Part shown: positions 42,972 through 51,483 of the stretch, piece after piece
How positions within the stretch are numbered: position 1 is the first letter of the stretch
Layout of the letters: each line of letters begins with the position of its first letter
Source of the DNA: Perkinsus marinus ATCC 50983
Lineage: Eukaryota; Perkinsozoa; Perkinsida; Perkinsidae
Length of the DNA: 51,483 nucleotides
Assembly: GCF_000006405.1 (NCBI RefSeq)
Contig: NW_003216498.1
Location: forward strand, 649,720-701,202
Reading direction: 5' to 3'
Program-made: the position numbers and the translations under genes
The notes under the pieces: generated by a model
Database searches by the model: none
What the model saw: the letters and a program-made list of their open reading frames with translations, nothing else
What the model was told of the DNA's origin: nothing

Positions 42972-43259
42972 TCAACCTCCTCCTGAGGCTTGGTCTTGGT
43001 TTGATCCCTGTACATTATTATTCACAGTCCTAATTGGAATCATATTTCCACTTTGCAATTTCGCATAAGAAGATAGTGACAGCGTTCCATGCGATGTCCT
43101 TGAAAGGGGTAGTGAGTTTCCTTCTGCTTTCCTGTTAAAGTCGTCAAGGTTGTACTGGTATGTACGGTCAGTGAGAAGTTGACTATGGTGTTCACGACAG
43201 AAGTGCTTCCTATGATGCCAATCGAACTTCCGTGGAAAATCAAATCCAAGCGATTCCAC
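42972..43259 (-). CDS. Unrecognised exon or small gene
   Basis: Open from Met 43259, with mixed composition (ESLGFDFPRKFDWHHRKHFC, TYQYNLDDFNRKAEG). A shifted frame stays open past 42972 to a stop at 42923-42925 (KTKPQEEVEVVLNSPFSSSC), so the real 3' exon may use that frame. No family is recognised, and it may be the upstream part of a larger gene. Confidence 0.35.
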   Translation of the reverse strand: MESLGFDFPRKFDWHHRKHFCREHHSQLLTDRTYQYNLDDFNRKAEGNSLPLSRTSHGTLSLSSYAKLQSGNMIPIRTVNNNVQGSNQDQASGGG

Positions 43260-43797
43260 CGCACAAATTGATTTTCGTGAACATGTGTAATTGCCAAATA
43301 ATGCATGCTAATTAGCGCTCGCCCGAAAACCTACCACCTTGTTAACCTCCCACCATACGTCACGTATGATACGTGGCCGTTTGAGATGAGTCGGGTTGAG
43401 CTACATACGTGTTGCATATACTATAGGCTTGAACCGTGGAGTGCCTGTACTTACGTATCGGGAATAGAGTATGCACTGTAAGCACACAACCCAGTGATAG
43501 TCGCCAAGTCAGCAACAGTTACACTGTTGCTATCCATGCACTGCGGCAATCCCCTCGTTGTCACCCTGTGAGACGACCTACACCACCAGTGCTCCTCGAT
43601 ATCAAAGCACATATAGCTCAACGCATCTCTCAACCCTCCCTTATCTTCCTAACATGCGCCCAGCCTTTCTCTCTTAATCGATGGTTAGCATCAGACCCAA
43701 GATGCTACTGACCAGCGCAAGCCACCAGAATGAGAAACTCAATCACACAGGGAATAAAGTGATGTCAAAAGGCTTCCAAAATCCGAGACAACTTTCG
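43260..43797. other. Unassigned region
   Basis: Short open stretches on both strands, none with splice-supported neighbours. It may hold exons of the flanking unrecognised minus-strand genes. Confidence 0.3.
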
Positions 43798-44995
43798 TTA
43801 CCACTGCGAATAGACTCCCCCAGTGGTAATCACTCCATTCGCATCGGCAATTTTCCAAGGGTTCGTTCCAGTTGACACGGGCTTCATTCGAGGTATGCCT
43901 GGAGGGATCGCGTCGTCGGATATTTGCTGAACGCCTTCCGCCCTGAGGGTTACACCATGGTTACTATTCCCACCGCCGTCACCTACTCGAGGGCACACTC
44001 AAAAGCAAAGGAGTGCGAGGCCAGGCCCTTCCCTGATAACGTTCTATGGTCAACAAAGTCTCGTGAGCCGAAGACCTATAGTGTGATGCGGCAACAATCA
44101 TTGACATTTCCAACCCACTTTCTCGTCGTTACGGCCCTCCACCCAATAGGTCTGCCGAACGTTAACTATAACATGAACACGCAATACGAGACCTGTGACC
44201 ACCATCATTGTCATTGCCCTCGCAATCTCCCCTACCCTTAGCCCGTGCCAGCTGCATGAGCTCCGTATGACTACTAACTGGTTCCGTCGACAGCCTGAAT
44301 GAGTCTTCAAAGGGGTAGTAGCCTCGATGGCCAAGTCCTGAACACGCTCCTTCATTCGATACAACAGTGATGGCGCTACCCACCTGGCTCAGTGGTCCCT
44401 GCAATGTAGTACGCTCGATCTACTCTTGCTGCTGGTATAGAATAGAACTCCAATTGATGGTATATATCGCCTGATGATGAATGATCAACTCCTCGGCGGC
44501 GCACCGTCGGGCACGGGTACCTCGCTCAGCTGCCTCCATCACCATCCGGACATGCTCCCGCATGGGCTCTGTCAATGGTAGTGCTGATAAAGTTGGTTCC
44601 GCTCGTAACATATCTGGACACACTGCTCATGGCAAGTCGCCAATCCCATGTCATTGACTTTTCTCAGCCATGGATACTAAAGTGTCCCTCACTACTCGAA
44701 GCTGCTGCCAGCTTTCGCAGTTGCTCCTCCGCTTGTTTCAGGAACACCTATCACCAACACTGTCCTCGGTCCATGTGAAAGCGATTACTACCCACTGCCA
44801 GCCCAGGGTGAGCCAGCTGGTCATGGCGCTCTTGCCGAACAGCCCCGGGCACATCCTATGCGCATCCACAATGACTTGGCGAGTATTACTCTTTTTCCAC
44901 AATACATGCAAGAAGCCATTATAGTTGATAGGGACATGTGTCCCTATCAAGAGAACCCCTGCTCCCGCCCCTTTATTGAGTAGGTTCGATGCCAT
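43798..44995 (-). CDS. Unrecognised multi-exon gene
   Basis: Several minus-strand exons read as protein and are joined by standard short introns. IVDAHRMCPGLFGKSAMTSW and LGWQW join over a 44-nt intron to VFLKQAEEQLRKLAAASSSE. A further intron leads to MLRAEPTLSALPLTEPMREH and AAERGTRARRCAAEELI. Later open exons read ITVVSNEGACSGLGHRGYYP and near the end DDAIPPGIPRMKPVSTGTNP. The junctions around 44400 and 44000 are unresolved. No domain is recognised; the parts are helical and partly hydrophobic. Start and stop are approximate. Confidence 0.45.
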
Positions 44996-46024
44996 ATGTT
45001 ACTGACAGTAACTTACTGTGAACCCCTTCAAAGCCATAACGCATCACCCCTACTTTCTACAACGGTTACATAGTGTAACTACCCATGGCCTCCTACCATA
45101 TTCGGTGCGCCTATCTCCATACACGACTGTAGGAGGCCCCACCATGTTGTGCTATGTCTTCCAGAGCCGCTTAGCCTTCCCTTACACGTTCATTGATAAC
45201 ACAAAAGCTCAACTGTTAAAGTACTTAAAACAACGTCCTAAGTCTGTAGAGCACGTAACACGAATCCAAGGCTTGGATTTCTGACAATCACCTTCCGGCC
45301 TATCACCCTACGAGCTCTATCGGTACGCTCGAAAATAACACAGTGTTATTTTTCTCGAGTGTTATCAACACTCGAGCAATAACAATTCTCCCTTCAGCGA
45401 CGCCGGGATCTCTTGGTGCGTGGAACGTGTTGTGAGGAGGTTGACTGTGCTCACAGTATTCACAGCTGTTAAAGGCAGCAGCACCGCAATATGGTGGCGA
45501 AGACAATCACTATGGAGACGGTACCCCCGCCCCGACTGTCAGCCTAGAAACAGTCATACCTCTCCAACAGCATCTCGACGCATCAAGAGCGAGTCTCTCG
45601 GCGCCGGCCCGACCTGAAATGGGCGTCTGATAGCCGCCATCACTGGCGTGAGCACGAGCGGACATCCGGTCGAAGGCGCATGTATGGCAACAGAATGGCA
45701 CTGGACGGATTCACCAGCCTACCATCCAAAATTCTACGACCAACCTGATCCAAAAGTCTTGAACAACTCCTCCCTCAAGAACCTGATAGTGACGCCCATC
45801 TCTAGCATCTTGACAGCCTGTGGGAGATCAAATTTTTTTAAATCACTCCCGCCTTATCCAGCCGCTACGCCTCCGCGACCCAATGTGTAGTACAGTCGCC
45901 GTGGCTTCTGTCGCCATTACCCTCATAAACTTAATCTACTGAACTAGGTCAATAGAGAATCAGCTCCCACACAACTGATAACCACGGAGAAACCACTCCA
46001 TAATGACAGCGCAGTGCTCTTCGT
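44996..46024. other. Region with coding-like minus-strand stretches
   Basis: Two minus-strand stretches look like exons, near 45760-45840 (LPQAVKMLEMGVTIRFLREE) and 45545-45640 (AIRRPFQVGPAPRDSLLMRR). The connecting introns and ends could not be fixed. The part from about 45897 is downstream flank of the aldehyde dehydrogenase gene and is weakly repeated near 49728. Confidence 0.3.
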
Positions 46025-48153
46025 TAAAGCCTATCGGCTAAGCCGACGTTCTTGATGAGCATAGTGCGGATCTCGCTCATGTCCTCCATAGCATACTTAA
46101 CACCTTCACGACCAGTGCCGGAGTCCTTAACCCCGCCATACCTGATTATAACGAAGAACGTCGCTTTCACTGCGAAGTACCAGCCCAGAGTTCGCCGAAC
46201 GGCTTAGTCACCATGACTAAGTCACGTAACGCGTGGATCCACTGTACCGAGCCGTCCCACAACTAAATCGAAATCTACTTACGGCATTGAATCCACCCTG
46301 ATACTCGGGACGTCGTTCACAACCAACCCGCCCGCCTCCACGTTGTTCCAGGCGTAGAAAGCTCTATTCAAATCGTTGGTGAAGAGGCCAACGTGGATGC
46401 CATACCTATAACATTGGTATAATACCAACCACCACCCCGGAGCCACTAGTATGTTCCCTTACTTGGAATCATTGGCTCTCTCCACAACCTCCTCAAAATT
46501 ATCAAAGCTGGCAACACACAAGAGTGGCCCGAATGCCTCCTCCCGCCAAGCGTCACTCTCGATAGGCACGTCGGCCAGCAGTGTAGGCTCGAACATAGAT
46601 CCATTTCGGCCTCCGCCGCACAAAAGAGTGGAGCCCGCCCTTATCGCGCCCTCAACAGCACTCTCTAGCCTGCTAGCCTCTCTCTCTGCTATCATAGGGC
46701 CTATGAACGTGTTCTCGTCCTTCGGATCACCCATACGCAAGGACTTCACCTTTGCGACTAGAGCATTCACTACCTGACTCAGAGAAATACCGATCATCTC
46801 CTCCGGCGGTAGCCTCCCCCACCTTATCGTATATGTCCTTTCGAACATAGAGCCTCTGTGTAGATATGCAACTCTGTCCACTTTGATAGAAGGCCCCAAA
46901 GGCTATGCGATCCATGAGGTACTCTAGCCCTTCGTATGGTATACAGTCTACTATACCAGCAGCATTACCGCCAAGCTCGAGCACTACCCCTTTCTTGCCA
47001 GCCTAACACATAGAGCACACCTGTCCAAGGCTAAACACAGAAAGCTACCCTCGACTTCATATCCCATCCAACACTCGGACTGCCAGTAAACGAGAGCAAC
47101 TTGAATCGGTCGTCAGTCGTAAGAGGGTCTCCATCTAGAGGGCATCACCATCTCCCAAGTTCGCTGCATCTCACACTACTACTACCTTGCCTCGAGCAGG
47201 GTATTATAGAGAAGGCCTCTTTGGGAAGGTCCGAGCACTCAGCAAGAACCTCGCCTATTATCAATGAGCCCAACGGAGTGGCACTGGCCGGCTTCAGTAC
47301 AAATGGACACCCAACAGCAATCGCAGGAGCTATTTTATGAGCGGCGAGGTTGAGAGGGAAATTGAAGGGAGCAATCATGGACACGGCGCCTTTGGGGACT
47401 CGCTTATAGATTTGCTGGAGGCCTCGATATCTCTCGGAAATCTCCATGCTACTCCACTCGCCGTTAATGCGAGTCGCCTCCTCAGCGGCAATGGCGAAGG
47501 TGTCGATGAGACGCAAGACCTGCAGCAGCTGGGAGAGTGAGTGATGGAATTCGCAAGGTATCCCCTCCAAATGAAGGACTAAGTTCTGCCATATTTTCAT
47601 CGAAGAACTACAACTAGCTCAATGGGTAGACCGAAAAGCTATCAACCGAAAGATCGTTGGGTCAGCCCAGCCTCACTGTTGTTGCCATCAAGTATCATGC
47701 TGAAACCCTCAATAATATACTCCACGAACACTAAAATGGAATAGAGACCCTCTTCCCACCACGTCTCACCTCCACGCGAGAATCCACAATAGGTTTACCA
47801 GCCTCCACACACAGACAATAGGCCAGCTCCTCAGCTCTGTCTCGGAACCTATCCTCATTGTTCACCTCTCCGCATCATCCACACTTCCAACACTCCCACC
47901 TTTCCACGCAATGCTGGAGGATTCTTTTTCGCTGAAATGCCGGGAGCGCAGCCATCGTCTTCTCAGCTCCATGAGCCGCAGCTATAGCTCGTTCTACTTC
48001 CGGAGGCTTGGCCAACGCCACGCGACACACCACTGCGCCGCTGTACTTATCGGTAACCTCAAGATCGGTATTAGAGTATCTAAGACCAGTCGCTCAGGGG
48101 GGCCCGCAGCCATCTGCTATCACACTGCTTCCCCAGCGAGATAGTAGGGCCAT
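46025..48153 (-). CDS. NAD(P)-dependent aldehyde dehydrogenase, copy 1
   Basis: It oxidises an aldehyde to an acid; the substrate cannot be told from sequence. Motifs in order: YSNTDLEVTDKYSGAVV, EAGKPIVDSRVEVLRLIDTF, MIAPFNFPLNLAAHK, VLKPASATPLG, SFTGSPSVGWDM, LELGGNAAG (catalytic Glu), FYQSGQSCISTQRLYV (catalytic Cys), AFGPLLCVASF and YGGVKDSGTGREGVKYAMED. Introns include 46142-46282, 46406-46462, 46774-46822, 47003-47048 and 47135-47185. A long one, about 47531 to 47773, contains a tRNA-like relic. The first exon is uncertain; Met 48153 (MALLSRWGSS) is a candidate, but its junction is unresolved. A second, closely similar copy starts about 4.1 kb away. Confidence 0.88.
47608..47684 (+). 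pseudogene. tRNA-like relic in the aldehyde dehydrogenase intron
   Basis: Box A-like TAGCTCAATGGGTAGA, an anticodon arm (AGCTATCAACCGAAAGAT) and a CGTTGGGTCAGCCCAGCC stretch stand in tRNA order, between CTACAAC and GTTGTTG, which pair in six of seven positions. The T-loop lacks TTCGA, so it is not a working tRNA. It could be a dead tRNA or the head of a tRNA-derived SINE. It lies on the strand opposite the host gene. Confidence 0.5.
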
Positions 48154-50130
48154 GCTGGAACTATCTTCCGCGAAGAGAACATACGAACGGCCGACCATAG
48201 AGCCTTCCGACCACCCAGAGCTGGTACAACCCTCTGCATGGAGGACAGTGAAGGCAACTGAACAGCGGACACGACTTGTAGGTAGACAGTACTACCACGC
48301 CCTCCTATCAACTAACCACCACTTCCCAAATGTGAGGGAACTCCCTCCGAGACTGAGGAGGGCCCTGACAACGCAATTCTGGTTCAAGACACCTCTGAGC
48401 AGACACCCATATGAGCCGTACAGCAGCGAAGAAACTCTCAGCAATCCGAAGGCTCAGTTCACTAACACACATCCGAGTTTCGGATGAGTGAGAGCAGAGC
48501 CCTGTCGGTCTAGGAGCAAGTCCAAGAGGACCCGTTCTGCTGCAGAACTTCTGCAACATAGAGAGGAAGTTGAGAGAGGAGGCGTGGATCAGCAGCTCTG
48601 AAGTCACGACCGGCCTGGAAATAAGTTACTGGAAGAAGACAATGGTATCGCTCCTGGATCAGCCAAGGTCTGGCTGCTAGACATTTAACCGCACAGTGTC
48701 CACCAGTTTAGGAGTTTGTCAAGGTCCTAAGCTCCAAGCTCAGCTCGATGAAGATCCATCGCTCACAAGTTGCAATCACGGTCAGGGCAACGGACATCGA
48801 GTGTGGAGGATCATCTAGATGACCAGAAAAAACAAGGTAGACCCGTAAAAACCTGCAGGTTGAGCTTACGACTCGTGAGTAACGAGAGCTGAAAACCGCT
48901 CGTTGTCGAGGTACGGCGGAGTGGGAGTCAGGCGTTGGGCGTTCAATGGAGTGAAGTGGCATGCGCATGTACCTTCAAACACTGGGCAGCTCCGTCATTC
49001 CTCATCCGCTCCACCCAACAGAAAAATCAACGAACTGACTGCTGACCCTAACCCTGACATCTTCACGTCGAAGATATCTTTATCGAGATCTCCAAGGTTA
49101 GAGCTCCCCTAGTAGTCTCTTCGGTAGCTGACACCTACTAGATGTATCTCCGGTGGTAGTCGTCCAAGTAGTAGTCTCCCCGTCAGCAACCACCGCACAG
49201 CGGTGACCGCTGATGCTGCCTTCCTTGGAGGTCCTGAAGGCATCATCAGCTGGTGTTCAGCATCAGCGTGAACGCTTCGACTACTCGCCCCTCATGGTCA
49301 GACCACTGGCTTGGGAGTCCCAAGTTGGGCCTAGAATATTAATGTACGGTTTGTGGCCCGCTGCGTCCCACTTCGAGGCTCTCCTGGGCCCAAAAGGACC
49401 GGAAAAAATTGAATTGAATGCGAAAAATTCGTTCTTCAATTCGCGATACAGCGTTTGTCGACCGCGTTCGTTTTTCGCACCTGTCTCCGGCATCTCCCAC
49501 AAGAGATCCTCCAAATTAGTATTGCGGAGACTTCTCGGTGATGAAACTCGGGCTAAACCGAGACCACGATTTGTCTCAGATCCGCTCCGTGAGCTGAGCT
49601 TCATTCTCACCCAACGTTAGGGCAGATGTAAAGCACCTACGTTCTCGGAAGACGGTTCTCCTCCAAAAAGTCCGCAGTTTCACCAAATCGCTGCGTCGCG
49701 ACTTAATGTATAGCAAGGTGGGTGTAGCAGCTACACTGTAGCTTCTGTCGCCACTGTCACTATGAACTAGACCTGCCGGATCAGACCCGTAGAACAATCA
49801 CCTCCTCCACAACTGAAAGAAATCGGGAAACGCCTCCATAATTGTTGGAATTGCGCTCCCCGACTGCAGAACTCAATGCCATGATGGTCCGAGACTATTG
49901 GTCTCAATGAGGTGAAAAACTCCAACTCTCGCTATATATCCTATTACTAGTCGTAACGAGATCAACTATCTGTCACGCTATATGCATGAACAAAAACAGA
50001 AAAGTGGATGAAGCGGGAGAAAAGCAACGCACTGTGTGCGCGGCGGTGTAAATCTGAAAGCGAGATGCTCCGAGCACCCTCAAAGCTTTAAAGAGATTCT
50101 CTGAAAATAATGACCGCCCAATGTTTTTCG
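48154..50130. other. Spacer between aldehyde dehydrogenase copies
   Basis: About 2 kb. The part from about 49728 resembles the downstream flank of copy 1 (GCTTCTGTCGCCA-type block at 45903), then about 250 bp not present there are inserted before the gene. The middle part holds overlapping open stretches on both strands (49213-49620) without recognisable sequence. Confidence 0.4.
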
Positions 50131-51483
50131 TTAAAGCCTGTCGGCTAAGCCGACGTTCTTGATGAGCATAGTGCGGATTTCGCTCATGTCCTCCATAGCA
50201 TACTTAACACCTTCACGACCAATGCCGGAGTCCTTTACCCCGCCGCACTTGATTATAACGGCTTACCACGAAGTGCAGCCTGGTAACGGTCTAAAGCCAT
50301 CGGCTTAGTCACGTACCGCAAGAAACCGCTGTACTTAGCTGTACCACAACTATAGCGTAGTCTACTTACGGCATTGAATCGACCCTGAGACTCGGGACGT
50401 CGTTCACAACCAACCCGCCCGACTCCAGGTTGTTCCAGGCGTAGAAAGCTTTATTCAAATCGTTGGTGAAAAGACCAACGTGGATGCCATACCTATAACA
50501 TTGGTATAATACCAACCACCACCCCAGAGCCACTAGTATGTTGCATTACTTGGAATCATTGGCCCTCTCCACAACCTCCTCAAAATTATCAAAGCTGGCA
50601 ACACACAAGAGTGGCCCGAATGCCTCCTCCCGCCAAGCGTCAGTCTCGACAGGCACGTCGGCCAGCAGCGTAGGCTCGAACATAGATCCATTTCGGCCTC
50701 CGCCGCACAGAACAGTACAACCTGCCCTTATCGCGCCCTCAACAACACTCTCTAGCCTGCTAGCCTCTCTCTCTGCTATCATAGGGCCTATGAACGTGTT
50801 CTCGTCCTTCGGATCGCCCATACGCAAGGACTTCACCTTTGCGACTAGAGCATTCACTACCTGACTCAGAGAAATACCGATCATCTCCTCCGGCGGTAGC
50901 CTCCCCCACCTTATCGTATATGTCCTTTCGAACATAGAGCCTCTGTGTAGATATACAACTCTGTCCACTTTGATAGAAGGCCCCAAAAGCTATGCGATCC
51001 ATGAGGTACGCTAGCCCTTCATGTGGTATACAGTCTACTATACCAGCAGCATTACCGCCAAGCTCAAGCACTACCCCTTTCTTGCCAGCCTAACACATAG
51101 AGCACACCTGTCCAAGGCTAAACACAGAAAACTACCCTCGACTTCATATCCCATCCAACACTTGGACTGCCAGTAAACGAGAGCAACTTGAATCGGTCGT
51201 CAGTCGTAAGAGGGTCTCCATCTAGAGGGCATCACCATCTCCCAAGTTCGCTGCATCTCACACTACTACTACCTTGCCTCGAGCAGGGTATTATAGAGAA
51301 GGCCTCTTTGGGAAGGTCCGAGCACTCAGCAAGAACCTCGCCTATTATCAATGAGCCCAACGGAGTGGCACTGGCCGGCTTCAGTACAAATGGACACCCA
51401 ACAGCAATCGCAGGAGCTATCTTATGAGCGGCGAGGTTGAGAGGGAAATTAAATGGCGTAATCATGGACACGGCGCCTTTGGG
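50131..51483 (-). CDS. Aldehyde dehydrogenase, copy 2 (cut by window end; 3' splice site damaged)
   Basis: Exons and introns match copy 1 almost base for base from the stop region (50131) to the window end, including LELGGNAAG, FYQSGQSCISTQRLYV and AFGPLLCVASF. Differences are few (for example IAPFN to ITPFN, IESDAW to VETDAW). The intron before the last exon has changed: copy 1 has CAG then GTATGGCGG, while copy 2 has CAAGTGCGG. The acceptor G is lost and the nearest AG shifts the frame into an early stop. Unless another acceptor is used, the last 40 or so residues would be missing, and the copy may be failing. Confidence 0.82.

Noticed and set aside
49213-49620. 135-codon plus-strand and 109-codon minus-strand open frames
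   Set aside because: They overlap on opposite strands, with no family resemblance and no introns around them. Neither can be preferred.

Overview
The window reads as nuclear DNA of a unicellular eukaryote. Genes on both strands are cut by many very short GT-AG introns (mostly 41-61 nt), and one tRNA-Gly gene is eukaryotic in form. The gene set (Sec16, a tail-anchored golgin, Rab, COPI-associated protein, SPX, sphingolipid desaturase, EGF-type membrane protein, GGG-type zinc-finger arrays) fits a compact alveolate-like protist. A Perkinsus-type organism is my best guess, but this is inference from style and content, not a match I could run.

Layout. 1-4.4 kb: two diverged copies of a broken repeat, separated by a captured fragment of a neighbouring zinc-finger gene and an internally duplicated block. 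4.66-6.40 kb: a TPR co-chaperone of the SPAG1/RPAP3 kind (+). 6.8-11.5 kb: three zinc-finger genes on the minus strand, two GGG-type arrays and one CCCH protein. 12.7-24.8 kb: three consecutive plus-strand secretory-pathway genes, Sec16 (COPII scaffold at ER exit sites), a tail-anchored golgin, and a gene whose exons join six kelch blades to a complete Rab GTPase. 25.5-28.5 kb: minus-strand charged coiled-coil protein, RING-H2 protein and an unrecognised membrane protein. 29.1-32.1 kb (+): SPX-domain protein and dihydroceramide desaturase. 32.1-39.1 kb: gene-poor, with a 53-bp tandem array, tRNA-Gly(GCC), a desaturase relic, an irregular TGTCA-rich array, a small secreted Cys-rich protein with an exact internal duplication, and a decayed Cys-rich gene. 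39.1-45 kb (-): EGF-type membrane protein, TVP15/COPI-associated protein, a possible lipid-transfer protein and unrecognised genes. 46.0-51.5 kb (-): two tandem aldehyde dehydrogenase copies, the second cut by the window end.

The most interesting signal is a family of three related ~155-177 bp elements. Each lies inside an intron (one golgin intron, two kelch-Rab introns). They have imperfect inverted ends, occur in both orientations, and their host introns are 214-245 nt, against about 50 nt for most others. This is what introner-like (intron-generating) DNA elements look like. The kelch-Rab fusion is the second notable result: the Rab half has no start codon of its own, and a standard 55-nt intron joins the two halves in frame.

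Exon structures were read by eye from splice signals and family motifs. Starts, ends and a few junctions are marked uncertain where they are.
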